Made by a program: the position numbers and the translations under genes. The notes below the pieces were generated by a model. It did not search any database, was not told the origin of the DNA, and worked only from the letters and a program-made list of their open reading frames with translations. This document shows positions 1 to 7,336 of a stretch of 23,686 nt of DNA, in pieces. How positions within the stretch are numbered: position 1 is the first letter of the stretch; each line of letters starts with the position of its first letter. The DNA is from Candidatus Aminicenantota bacterium (GTDB taxonomy: Bacteria > Acidobacteriota > Aminicenantia > JAMOAD01). The stretch lies in contig JAMOUT010000092.1 in assembly GCA_027061995.1 (NCBI GenBank), positions 1 to 23,686 of the forward strand, given 5' to 3'.

Positions 1-116
1 TTATCATTATGACTTTTACAAGCCGAAAACAAGAATAACAAAAACAATATTAATAATACGGGATAAGCAATCTGTTTTACTCCGAAATTCCTAATCCCCG
101 ATTCTCCGTTCTCCAT
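1..116 (-). CDS. Lipoprotein, N-terminal part only (runs off the left edge)
   Basis: Reading leftward from an ATG at 116-114 the frame stays open to the window edge, giving 38 codons. The ATG follows a good Shine-Dalgarno sequence, GAAGGAG, 5 nt upstream. Residues 14-32 carry a Lys, then a hydrophobic run (VLLILFLLFLFSA), then Cys33, so FSAC looks like a signal-peptidase II lipobox and the mature protein would be lipid-anchored. The segment before the hydrophobic core is long (about 19 residues) for a lipoprotein signal, so part of it may be repeat-derived sequence recruited into the reading frame. The mature domain lies outside the window, so the function cannot be judged. Confidence 0.6.
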   Translation of the reverse strand, partial: MENGESGIRNFGVKQIAYPVLLILFLLFLFSACKSHND

Positions 117-126
117 AATGTCTCCT

Positions 127-240
127 TCAAAAAAGCTTCCAAGCTTAAAGCTAAAAGCCTCAGGGCAGCTTTCTGGGCTCAAATAGCTATTGGAGCCCAA
201 AGCATAGAACCTCGAAGCTTCAAAGCCACAAGCTCTTTTA
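127..240. repeat. Degenerate AGC(C/T)TCNN octamer array with a 26-bp near-palindrome
   Basis: This non-coding stretch upstream of the leftward lipoprotein gene is built of variants of an octamer: AGCTTCCA, AGCTTAAA, AGCCTCAG, AACCTCGA, AGCTTCAA, AGCCACAA. Inside it, 174-199 form a near-perfect palindrome: TGGGCTCAAATAG followed directly by CTATTGGAGCCCA, with 12 of 13 positions pairing. It has no T-tract on either strand, so it is not a typical terminator. The same octamer family recurs at 331-490, so the whole spacer seems to be one repeat-derived region. Confidence 0.6.
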
Positions 241-313
241 AAGCTTTTTTTAAAATATACATCAGCATAAGCTGAGTGTTTTATTAATATTATTTATACA
301 ATATTAAAGAGAT

Positions 314-500
314 TTTTGCAAGAGATTTAAAAAAGCCTCCAAGCCTCGGAGCCTCGGAGCTATTTTAAATCGTGCAAACTTTTGCAAAAGCTTTATGAAA
401 AGCCTCGGAGCCTCAAAGCTATTTAAAACCGTGCGAACTTTTGCAAGAGATTAAAAAAAAGCTTCCAAGCTTCGGAGCATCGGAGCTATTTTCAAAGCGG
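314..500. repeat. Three imperfect tandem units of about 60-66 nt
   Basis: Each unit starts with TTTTGCAA(G/A)AG (314, 380 and 439), runs through an A-rich stretch into one to three octamers of the AGCCTCGG type, and ends AGCTATTT. The first and second units continue into AAA(T/C)CGTGC(A/G)AAC before the next TTTTGCA. Start-to-start distances are 66 and 59 nt. The units diverge by base changes and by the number of octamers, and no ORF crosses them. They look like an intergenic repeat family rather than CRISPR, because nothing between them behaves like unique spacers. Confidence 0.65.
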
Positions 501-552
501 ACTACAAAAGCTGACGGATTTATTAATTTTTCATTTCTTCAAGATGGGTTTC

Positions 553-581
553 TTGAAACTTATTCTTAAATTTTATATCAT
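553..581 (+). promoter_or_regulatory. Sigma70-type promoter for the methyltransferase, probably leaderless
   Basis: TTGAAA at 553-558 and TATCAT at 576-581 are separated by exactly 17 nt, each one mismatch from consensus. The -10 hexamer ends 5 nt before the ATG at 587, so transcription should start at or next to the start codon. No Shine-Dalgarno sequence precedes that ATG. Confidence 0.55.
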
Positions 582-586
582 CATAT

Positions 587-1492
587 ATGCAAAAAAAAGA
601 GATGGAAAGAGTCCACAAATGTCCGATATGCGGAAACTCGAAGAGAAAAAAGATTTATAATTCCAATATATCCGATTTTTCTTCCGATGACTTTAATATA
701 ACAGATTCTCAATACGGTAAAACATGGGATTTTTACAAATGTTCAAATTGCGGGTTCTATTATTCCGACCCGACCCCGTCTGCCGAACTGCTCGTAAAAA
801 TATATTCGGCGGTTGAAGATCCCGATTATGAGATGGAAAAAAGAGGAAGAGAGGATAATTTCAAGAGAATAATAAAAAGGATATTAAAAATTAAACCTGA
901 AAAAGGGAAGATTCTTGATGTTGGAGCTGCCACAGGTATTTTTATGGGACTTGCGAAAGAAAATGGTTTTATGGTAGAGGGGATTGAACCTTCAAAGTGG
1001 GCGGTTGATTTTGCAAAAAAAGAGCATAATATTGATATACACAGGACAGATCTTTTTTCATTTGAAACAGATAAAAAATACGATATCATAACTTTTCTTG
1101 ATCTTATAGAGCATCTCAAAAATCCTCTTGAAGGGCTGAATAAAGCGAACTCATTATTAAAAAACGATGGCATTCTTGTGATTGTTACCCCGAATATAGA
1201 GAGTTTACTGCCGAAAATTATGAAAAACAGATGGTGGCATTTCCGTCCTCCGCACATAAATTTTTTTACGAATCGTTCAATAAAATATATTCTTGATAAA
1301 ACAGGATTTGAAATACTCTCAATAAAGCCTTACCATTGGAGATTTTCTCTCTATTATATTGTTTCGAGATTCTCCACAGGGAAGAAAATATGTGATAAAA
1401 TAAAACCTTTAAAAAGTTTATTAAAATTTATAAAAATAAAACTTTATCTTTTTGATTCCATGGAGATTTATGCAAAAAAAAGAGATAATTAA
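587..1492 (+). CDS. Class I SAM-dependent methyltransferase with N-terminal zinc ribbon
   Basis: The 301-aa protein opens with two cysteine pairs, CPIC at 12-15 and CSNC at 52-55, a zinc-ribbon-like module. The glycine-rich SAM-binding motif I follows (DVGAATG at 111-117), with an acidic residue about 20 residues later (EGIEPS) that would hold the ribose, and a motif IV region (FLDLIEHL). This order is usual for Methyltransf_23/12-type enzymes that often modify sugars or small molecules in envelope gene clusters, but the substrate cannot be told. The ATG at 587 fits a leaderless transcript; an alternative ATG at 602 has only a weak AGAG before it. The 3' end overlaps the next gene by 23 nt, so the two are probably co-transcribed and perhaps coupled. 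Confidence 0.8.
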   Translation: MQKKEMERVHKCPICGNSKRKKIYNSNISDFSSDDFNITDSQYGKTWDFYKCSNCGFYYSDPTPSAELLVKIYSAVEDPDYEMEKRGREDNFKRIIKRILKIKPEKGKILDVGAATGIFMGLAKENGFMVEGIEPSKWAVDFAKKEHNIDIHRTDLFSFETDKKYDIITFLDLIEHLKNPLEGLNKANSLLKNDGILVIVTPNIESLLPKIMKNRWWHFRPPHINFFTNRSIKYILDKTGFEILSIKPYHWRFSLYYIVSRFSTGKKICDKIKPLKSLLKFIKIKLYLFDSMEIYAKKRDN

Positions 1493-2387
1493 TTACCTGA
1501 ATGCTTTAAGACTTGAAAGATGGCCGAGAAGTTTCGCTATATACATAGGAACTTTTTCATACTTTCTGTTTTATCCGAATTCAATAGAAATTTCGGTTGA
1601 ATTTTTCTTAAGACTTTTTTTATCTTTCCTTTTTACATGGGGTATATCAACAGCAAACTATATTATCAATGAGATAGCCGACGCCCCTTTTGACAAACAT
1701 CATCCTATAAAAAGAACGAGACCTCTTGCAGCGGGAAAGGTTAAAGCAAGTGTTTTATATATTATGTTTTTTGGTGCTGTCGGTTTTTCACTGTTTTTTG
1801 CATATCTTTATTTCGGAAAAATTTTTACGATTTATCTTTTTTCACTGCTCATAGCGGGATTTTTATATAATATTCCCCCCGTAAGATTTAAAGATATCCC
1901 TTTTATTGATTTTATCTCGGAATCAATAAATAATCCGATAAGATTTTTAATCGGATGGTTTGCTTTTTCAAAAACCGTTTTCCCTCCGTGGCTTTTACTA
2001 ATTTGGTGGTGGTTCTTCGGAATGTTTCTCATGATAGGAAAAAGAATTTCGGAAAAAAGATTTCTCGGAGCCGACCAATCGGGAGCATACAGACCATCTC
2101 TTAAAAATGTTTCCGAAAAAAGTTTAAGAATAGCTATGATTTTTTCAGGGCTTCTTTCTTTCTTCCTTATCTTACTTTTCGGAATTCAGTATAAGATATT
2201 AACTTTTACGATTTTTTCATTTGTTCTACTCGGAGGATTAATATGGATTTTCATAATAATAAACGGGGAAAAAGGGGAACTTGAAGAACCGGAAGAGATA
2301 TTAAAAAATCCTTTTTTATCAATAATAATTTTTGTTATGACATTTATCTTTTTTATCTCTCTATATATAGAGAAAGTTGTCAAATAA
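1470..2387 (+). CDS. UbiA-superfamily membrane transferase, polyprenyl-phosphate phosphoribosyltransferase-like
   Basis: The protein is 305 aa and highly hydrophobic, with about eight or nine membrane segments. The first acidic motif is NEIADAPFD (residues 67-75, an NxxxDxxxD pattern), followed by HPIKRTRPLAAG. That combination of an Asp motif then HPxKRxRPxA is characteristic of the decaprenyl-phosphate phosphoribosyltransferase branch of UbiA (mycobacterial Rv3806c type), which transfers phosphoribose from PRPP to a polyprenyl phosphate. Other UbiA branches (menaquinone, heme O, archaeal ether lipid) share only part of it. I chose ATG 1470, preceded by TGGAG four bases upstream, over an in-frame TTG at 1452 with no ribosome site. 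The overlap with the methyltransferase suggests a shared glycolipid or prenyl-lipid pathway. The branch assignment is inference; the UbiA fold is fairly safe. Confidence 0.7.
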   Translation: MQKKEIINYLNALRLERWPRSFAIYIGTFSYFLFYPNSIEISVEFFLRLFLSFLFTWGISTANYIINEIADAPFDKHHPIKRTRPLAAGKVKASVLYIMFFGAVGFSLFFAYLYFGKIFTIYLFSLLIAGFLYNIPPVRFKDIPFIDFISESINNPIRFLIGWFAFSKTVFPPWLLLIWWWFFGMFLMIGKRISEKRFLGADQSGAYRPSLKNVSEKSLRIAMIFSGLLSFFLILLFGIQYKILTFTIFSFVLLGGLIWIFIIINGEKGELEEPEEILKNPFLSIIIFVMTFIFFISLYIEKVVK

Positions 2388-2394
2388 ATCTTTT

Positions 2395-3324
2395 TTATGT
2401 TCCTGTAATAATTTCTATTTTTCGGGGAATATTTTTAATTTTAACCTGATTAAACATTGCGGGATTTTCCCATCCCCCTATAATATCACCGTCAACCTGA
2501 ATAAAAAAAGGGATATTGCTTTTAACTCCATATTCTTTGGCTCTTTCTATCAATATCCTTTTATCTTTCGTATGTTTCCCTTTGGATGCAAGAATACCGA
2601 GCCTTATTAAATTAGAAAAAGAGGATTTTTTAAGAAAAAATCCGTCAAGATAACCATCGTCGGTTATTGCATCGGGAAGTAATAATTTACCTGTTGCCCA
2701 ATATTTTATATTACTGAAAAGAGCGATTGTCCATTCCGAATCATATCCCTTCTTTGAATCAAACTCTATATATAAATTCAGAGGCACGGTTTTATTTTTA
2801 AAATTTTTAATAATGGAATAAATACCTTGAATTACCTGAGGTAATCTCTTTTTCACAAATCTTGAGCTTTCCACATCTCTGTTTACAAAAGCCCCCAAGC
2901 CTATATTGGCTTGACCTATAAAATATATTCCACCTTTTTCTTGATCTTCAATTAATCCGAGATCAATAATTTTTGTTTTCCCCTTTTTAATCGCTAAAAC
3001 ACTTTTTTCAATTGTTTCCAAGTTAAACTCTTTCGGAATATCATTAGATGACCCTACACCTATCATAGCCAGCTGTTTATTAAGCCCATTATTGATCATT
3101 TCATTCACTACAATTGTAAAAGTCGAATCTCCCCCCGCAACAGCGAGTGATTCTTCAGAGCCTTTCTCGGATACCTTTTTAACCAATTGTCTTAAATGTT
3201 TTTCACTTTTACTCATATACAATCTGTATTTTATTGAATGTTTTATCAAGAGGGATTCAATCTCCTCCTTATATTGAACAGCTCTTCCCCCTCCCGATGA
3301 AGGGTTGAAAATAATAGGAATCAT
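2395..3324 (-). CDS. Lipid kinase of the diacylglycerol kinase catalytic family (YegS/DgkB-like)
   Basis: The 309-aa protein starts with the family hallmark FNPSSGGG (residues 6-13) and has a nucleotide-binding GGDST at 64-68, where the family usually reads GGDGT. GVGSSND (89-95) replaces the common GTGND, and later PDAITDDGYLDG and QVDGD match the C-terminal beta-sandwich. Members phosphorylate diacylglycerol, sphingoid lipids or ceramide at the inner membrane face. The Gly-to-Ser change in the GGDG loop is unusual but may be tolerated. It is last in the ruv-queA operon: its ATG directly abuts the TAG of the preceding gene with no clear Shine-Dalgarno, so translation is probably coupled. The 3' end faces the UbiA gene with 7 nt between stops. 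The lipid substrate is unknown. Confidence 0.8.
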   Translation of the reverse strand: MIPIIFNPSSGGGRAVQYKEEIESLLIKHSIKYRLYMSKSEKHLRQLVKKVSEKGSEESLAVAGGDSTFTIVVNEMINNGLNKQLAMIGVGSSNDIPKEFNLETIEKSVLAIKKGKTKIIDLGLIEDQEKGGIYFIGQANIGLGAFVNRDVESSRFVKKRLPQVIQGIYSIIKNFKNKTVPLNLYIEFDSKKGYDSEWTIALFSNIKYWATGKLLLPDAITDDGYLDGFFLKKSSFSNLIRLGILASKGKHTKDKRILIERAKEYGVKSNIPFFIQVDGDIIGGWENPAMFNQVKIKNIPRKIEIITGT

Positions 3325-3969
3325 CTACTTTTTCTTTGCTCTGACTTTTGCTTTAAATTTTATTTTACCGTCTTTTATCTCATAATCAAGGGAGAACTCC
3401 TTATCCTCCCCGAATTTTTCCTTAAGCTTTGTTAATTTTGATTTAACGGCTTTTTCAACAACCGAAAGATCGGAAATTTTCGATTTATTATTAACGAGGT
3501 CTTCAAAAATCCTTTTGGATAAATCCTCCGCCGTTTTATCAAGAGTCTTGGCTTGAACTTTAACTTTTCTATTTTTGGGAGATTTATTTTTAGGGACAAT
3601 AGTCTGTTTTTTTCGGTGTTTTTCATTCCACAGCTTTTCCTCCTCAAGCATATGCTCTCTCATCTCCTTAACCCTTTTGGCATCCGCTGTTCCATATTCA
3701 TAATACATCTCAAGTTTTTTATCCCAAAGAGATTTATAAAGGTTGTATCTTTGAACCAAATTAGAGATTCTAAATTGAAGAGAAGGGGCATATCTGTTTC
3801 TTGTTATAAGCCTAATCATATTCTCAAGAGCCGTTCGTTTTTTCTCGGGAGGAATTCTTAATTTTTTTGTAAAATAAAGCTGGTATTCATGATCCAACTC
3901 TTCCATATGAAACTTTATTTTTTCGATCATACCTTTAACTTCCGCTATTGTTAGAAACCTTTCCGCCAC
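3325..3969 (-). CDS. Conserved-looking unknown protein, charged and helical (possibly MXAN_5187 C-terminal-like)
   Basis: 214 aa, very rich in Lys and Glu and predicted to be almost wholly helical. Residues 58-85 (RNRYAPSLQFRISNLVQRYN) are the most conserved-looking part and resemble my memory of the MXAN_5187 C-terminal family of deltaproteobacteria, whose role is not known; that link is a recollection, not a search result. A lysine-rich linker at about 120-142 is followed by a second domain of helix plus beta strands (about 145-210) ending in a basic tail. The start is a GTG that shares one base with the TAG of the upstream gene (TAGTG), a typical coupled junction. No signal peptide or membrane segment is seen. 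The position between orf115 and a lipid kinase gives no clear clue to function. Confidence 0.7.
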   Translation of the reverse strand: MAERFLTIAEVKGMIEKIKFHMEELDHEYQLYFTKKLRIPPEKKRTALENMIRLITRNRYAPSLQFRISNLVQRYNLYKSLWDKKLEMYYEYGTADAKRVKEMREHMLEEEKLWNEKHRKKQTIVPKNKSPKNRKVKVQAKTLDKTAEDLSKRIFEDLVNNKSKISDLSVVEKAVKSKLTKLKEKFGEDKEFSLDYEIKDGKIKFKAKVRAKKK

Positions 3970-4316
3970 TATTTTATCCTGTTAATCCAAAATAACAAAA
4001 GCCATAAAGATTGGGAATAGGGTAATCTGTAATTATTGATAAAAACTTTCTTATGCTCGAAATTATTCACCAAATCCCACAACTCATGCAATATTTCAAC
4101 ATCCTCGGGTAAAAAAGCCGCACAATGATACCCGTATTTATCCTCTCCTTCGGCCCAATATGTTTTAAGTGAATTCACGAGATTTACAGCTTTTTTTGAT
4201 TTCTCCGATAAATTCTCTCTGAAACAAACGGTTATTTTAAATCTTCTCTTTTTTCTTCCTTTTGTTAATATATCCTCAAGAATCTCTTTGTCCACTACCT
4301 CTTTGTAGTTTTCCAT
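3969..4316 (-). CDS. Hypothetical protein, 115 aa
   Basis: I do not recognise this protein. It has a Lys/Arg-rich N-terminus (KGRKKRRFKI), then a compact stretch with several aromatic residues and a single CAAF, and ends in an aromatic and hydrophobic tail (LWLLLFWINRIK). That tail is amphipathic rather than a clear membrane span. The start is well supported: ATG 4316 is preceded by GGAGGAG four bases upstream. It lies 12 nt after queA and overlaps orf214 by one base, so it belongs to the same transcript. Its coding capacity is supported by this tight packing rather than by a known domain. Confidence 0.65.
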   Translation of the reverse strand: MENYKEVVDKEILEDILTKGRKKRRFKITVCFRENLSEKSKKAVNLVNSLKTYWAEGEDKYGYHCAAFLPEDVEILHELWDLVNNFEHKKVFINNYRLPYSQSLWLLLFWINRIK

Positions 4317-4328
4317 ATCTCCTCCATT

Positions 4329-5360
4329 CTATAATATTAACATAGAATCTCCGTAACTAAAAAATCTATACCTATTATTTATAGCATATTTATAAGTTTT
4401 TTTCATCATCTCCAAATTTGTCCAAGCGGAAACAAGCATAAAAAGTGTTGATTTAGGCAGATGAAAATTGGTTATAATCCCTTTTATAACTTTAAATTCA
4501 TATCCGGGATAGATAAATAGATTCGATTTATAACTCCCTTTTAATATTTTACCGTCGGAATAAGCACTCTCAAGAGTCCTGACACTCGTAGTTCCCACCG
4601 CTATTATTCTTCTCCCCGCTTTTATCGCATTGTTGATTTTATCTGCGGCTTCCTCTGTTATCTCAAATGATTCGTATTTCATTTTATGCTCTTCTATTTT
4701 CTCGACTCTGACAGGCTGAAAAGTGGCTTCCCCTACATTTAATGTTATCTCGGCAAATTCCACCCCTTTTGTTTTTAATTTTTCCATAATCTCTTCGGTA
4801 AAATGAAGCCCTGCCGTGGGAGCCGCGATTGAAATCCCTTTTTTCGCAAAAATAGTCTGATATCTTTTTAAATCAAACTCTCTCGATTCAAAAGGATTCT
4901 CCCTTTTAATATATGGAGGAAGAGGCGCAAGTCCCTTTTCAATTAATATTTTATTCAAAACCCCCTCTCCGAAATTTATTACTCTATGCTCTTTATCATT
5001 CCATCCACCGATTGTTCCGAATAATTCAGGTGTAAAAACTATCTTTTCCCCCTCTTTGAATTTTGCGGGTTTTTTAGCAAGAAAACTCCAACTGTTTTTA
5101 TCTGTTTCACTAACGAGAAGGAGTTCAACCTTCTTACCGTTTTCCCTGTTGCCTATAAGTTTCAAAGGGCTGACTTTTGAATTATTCACAACCAAAAGAT
5201 CACCCTCTTTTAAAAAATCGACAACATCTTTAAATTTTTTATCTCTAATTTCACCTGTCTTTCCGTTCAAAACAAGGAGCTTTGATTCATCCCTTTTATC
5301 CGCGGGAAACTGCGCTATCAATTCTTCGGGAAGTTCAAAATCAAACTCTTTTAAAAGCAT
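4329..5360 (-). CDS. queA: tRNA preQ1(34) S-adenosylmethionine ribosyltransferase-isomerase
   Basis: QueA transfers and rearranges the ribosyl group of SAM onto preQ1 at the wobble position of tRNA, giving epoxyqueuosine, the penultimate step of queuosine synthesis in the cytoplasm. The 343-aa length is normal. Visible signatures are the N-terminal LLKEFDFELPEELIAQ, GDLLVVNNSKV, the core APTAGLHFTEE, VGTTSVRTLES and the C-terminal GIITNFHLPKSTLFMLVSA. Its ATG overlaps the ruvB stop (TAATG), continuing the ruvA-ruvB-queA order found in many bacteria. No other queuosine gene is seen in the window. Confidence 0.97.
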   Translation of the reverse strand: MLLKEFDFELPEELIAQFPADKRDESKLLVLNGKTGEIRDKKFKDVVDFLKEGDLLVVNNSKVSPLKLIGNRENGKKVELLLVSETDKNSWSFLAKKPAKFKEGEKIVFTPELFGTIGGWNDKEHRVINFGEGVLNKILIEKGLAPLPPYIKRENPFESREFDLKRYQTIFAKKGISIAAPTAGLHFTEEIMEKLKTKGVEFAEITLNVGEATFQPVRVEKIEEHKMKYESFEITEEAADKINNAIKAGRRIIAVGTTSVRTLESAYSDGKILKGSYKSNLFIYPGYEFKVIKGIITNFHLPKSTLFMLVSAWTNLEMMKKTYKYAINNRYRFFSYGDSMLIL

Positions 5361-6355
5361 TAAAACAACCTCCCGTCAAACAATTTTATGTTAAAATGTT
5401 GATAAGCCCTTTTTGTTACGACTCTCCCTCTGCTTGTTATCCTAAGAAAACCTTTTCTTATAAGAAAAGGTTCATATACATCTTCAATAGTGTCCTTTTC
5501 CTCATTTACGGCCGAGGAGAGTGTTTTTATTCCGACAGGGCCTCCGTCAAAATTTTTTATTATTGATAAGAGAATCTTTCTGTCTAATTCATCAAGACCT
5601 TCGGAATCTATGTCCAATATGGAAAAAGCCTCTTTTGCTATCTCCTCTTCTATAAATTTAATATCTTTAACTTCAGCCACATCTCTGACCCTTTTTAAAA
5701 GAATATTCGCTCTTCTCGGAGTTCCTCTCGATCTTTCCGCTATAATTTCCGCTGTTTTATCCGATATCCGTATTTTCAATATTTTCGCGCTTCTCAGAAT
5801 TATTCTTTTCAACTCTTTTACACCGTAATAATCAACATGAAGTGTAATTCCGAATCTTGACACCAAAGGGTTTGTAAGAAGACCTATCCTTGTTGTGGCA
5901 CCGACAAGTGTGAATTTCGGAAGGTTTAACCTTACATTTTTCGCACCCCTCCCTTTACCTATAATAATATCTATGTGAAAATCTTCCATGGCCGAATATA
6001 GTATCTCCTCAACCGAGGGATGCAACCTGTGAATCTCATCTATGAAAATCATATCATTTTCTTTTATTGTTGTTAAAATCGAGGCAAGATCCCCCTGTTT
6101 CTCAATCGCAGGTCCAGAAAGATATTTTATGGAAACCCCTAATTCTCGAGCTATTATTTTTGCCAAGGTTGTTTTACCGAGACCCGGAGGACCGTATAGT
6201 ATCGTATGATCAAGATGCTCCTTTCTTTTTCTCGCGGCTTCTATATATATATTAAGACTGTTAACTATATTCGGTTGCCCTACAAATTCATTAAGAGTCG
6301 AAGGTCTTATCCCCTCTTCCCACGGGAAATGCTCTTTTTCATAAACTTTACTCAT
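5360..6355 (-). CDS. ruvB: Holliday junction branch migration ATPase RuvB
   Basis: The 331-aa AAA+ motor drives branch migration of Holliday junctions together with RuvA. Walker A is GPPGLGKT at 55-62, Walker B IFIDEIH ends at 109, sensor 1 is GATTR at 152-156 with the arginine finger in SRFG at 166-169, and sensor 2 is TPRRAN at 212-217. A C-terminal winged helix ends in FNIKLFDGRLF. Length and motif order are normal. The start ATG overlaps the ruvA stop by 4 nt (ATGA), so the two subunits are translationally coupled. No ruvC is present in the window. Confidence 0.98.
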   Translation of the reverse strand: MSKVYEKEHFPWEEGIRPSTLNEFVGQPNIVNSLNIYIEAARKRKEHLDHTILYGPPGLGKTTLAKIIARELGVSIKYLSGPAIEKQGDLASILTTIKENDMIFIDEIHRLHPSVEEILYSAMEDFHIDIIIGKGRGAKNVRLNLPKFTLVGATTRIGLLTNPLVSRFGITLHVDYYGVKELKRIILRSAKILKIRISDKTAEIIAERSRGTPRRANILLKRVRDVAEVKDIKFIEEEIAKEAFSILDIDSEGLDELDRKILLSIIKNFDGGPVGIKTLSSAVNEEKDTIEDVYEPFLIRKGFLRITSRGRVVTKRAYQHFNIKLFDGRLF

Positions 6356-6936
6356 TTTTCAGTAAACCTTTTGAGACTCTCCTTTAAAATTTTTTCTATG
6401 GTATTCTCTTTTCCGGTGGAATCCGATAATACTTCACCAACAACTTTTGATGCTTCGTTTTTCTTATAACCGAGACTAATTAAAGCTTCAACAGCATCAC
6501 CAAAATATTCATTTTCAATCTGTTCATCAGGTTTGGCAAGTTTCCCGCTAAGTTCCAAAATAATTCTCCCCGCTGTTTTTTTTCCTATACCCGGAACCGA
6601 AGAAAGAGCCACACTATCTTTATTATCTATCGCTGTCCTTATCTCATGATAATTCATTTTGGAAAAAAGGGTTAATGCTGTTTTAGGACCGACTCCCATA
6701 ACTTTAATAAGTCTTGAAAAAAGTTTTTTTTCTTCGAGAGTTTCAAACCCGTATAAAATCAAATCATTATCAGAATTTGAAATCATCAGTATGAACAGAT
6801 TGACAATATTGTTAAGTTCGGGAAGATTCAGAAAAGTTCTCATAGGGATGTTAATTTCAAATACAATACCATTAATGTCCAATCCCGCTTTTTCATAATC
6901 TTTATAAACGAGGTTTCCTTTAATTGAATATATCAT
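6352..6936 (-). CDS. ruvA: Holliday junction DNA-binding protein RuvA
   Basis: 194 aa, typical size. The N-terminal OB fold (1-62) starts MIYSIKGNL, and two helix-hairpin-helix motifs follow, MGVGPKTA (80-87) and VPGIGKKTAGR (114-124), which grip the junction backbone. A short flexible linker leads to domain III, which contacts RuvB. This is the first gene of the six-gene minus-strand operon. The ATG has an AAGGA ribosome site about 6 nt upstream. A TATAAT -10 and a 23-bp inverted repeat lie just upstream, so the operon probably starts here. Confidence 0.96.
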   Translation of the reverse strand: MIYSIKGNLVYKDYEKAGLDINGIVFEINIPMRTFLNLPELNNIVNLFILMISNSDNDLILYGFETLEEKKLFSRLIKVMGVGPKTALTLFSKMNYHEIRTAIDNKDSVALSSVPGIGKKTAGRIILELSGKLAKPDEQIENEYFGDAVEALISLGYKKNEASKVVGEVLSDSTGKENTIEKILKESLKRFTEK

Positions 6937-6950
6937 TTTATCCTTTTTTT

Positions 6951-6987
6951 ATTATATATTTTACTTTGATTTGCATAATTAATCAAA
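6951..6987 (-). promoter_or_regulatory. Putative ruvA operon -10 and inverted-repeat operator
   Basis: On the minus strand a perfect TATAAT occupies 6956-6951, 14 bases before the ruvA ATG. About 8 bases upstream of it is a perfect inverted repeat, TTTGATT (6965-6971), 9-nt spacer, AATCAAA (6981-6987), which would cover the -35 position. No good -35 hexamer is seen, so the promoter may need an activator or may be weak. The inverted repeat could be a repressor site; an SOS role is only a guess. Confidence 0.4.
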
Positions 6988-7009
6988 TGCCCTATATTCC
7001 CCTCCCTGA

Positions 7010-7297
7010 AAATCGAATAATAAAGATAAAAGCAGTGGAAAAGGCTTGTATGCCGCACTTAATCATAAAAATAAGAACCTCTCGTTTATGTTCTCTGAAA
7101 CCTTTTTGACAGAGGAATTATTAAACCTATTAGATGTTCCCGCACCAATTTAAACGGCTGTTAAATACAAGTATAAACCGGAATCAGACTATTCTTTTAC
7201 CATTTTAGAACATTGTAGTATTACAGGTGATTCATAATCGTCCGCCTATTCTGCAATTATAAAAAACACACCCGGCACAATTTTAAAAAGCTTTTGA
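7010..7297 (+). pseudogene. Probable decayed gene fragment, unidentified
   Basis: One forward frame reads like protein from 7010 to 7297 but is broken by in-frame TAA codons at 7151 and 7235 and closed by TGA at 7295. The three segments have protein-like composition, for example NLSFMFSETFLTEELLNLLD before the first stop, YKPESDYSFTILEHCSITGD between the two, and SSAYSAIIKNTPGTILKS after. There is no start codon with a ribosome site. I cannot name the family. It may be the relic of an older gene between ruvA and the por operon; in such A+T-rich DNA a chance reading is possible. Confidence 0.3.
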
Positions 7298-7336
7298 TTG
7301 CACAAGGTAGAGACTGTTCGATTTTTTTATATATTA

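Noticed and set aside
314-500. CRISPR array
   Set aside because: The units differ in length and sequence, share most of their bases along the whole unit, and have no unique spacers of constant length. No cas gene is nearby.
1452-1469. TTG start extending the UbiA-like gene by six codons
   Set aside because: There is no ribosome site before it, whereas the ATG at 1470 follows TGGAG and matches the expected N-terminus.
6924-7109. Small forward ORF upstream of the por region
   Set aside because: It starts inside ruvA, has no ribosome site or recognisable composition, and competes with a more protein-like broken frame in the same stretch.
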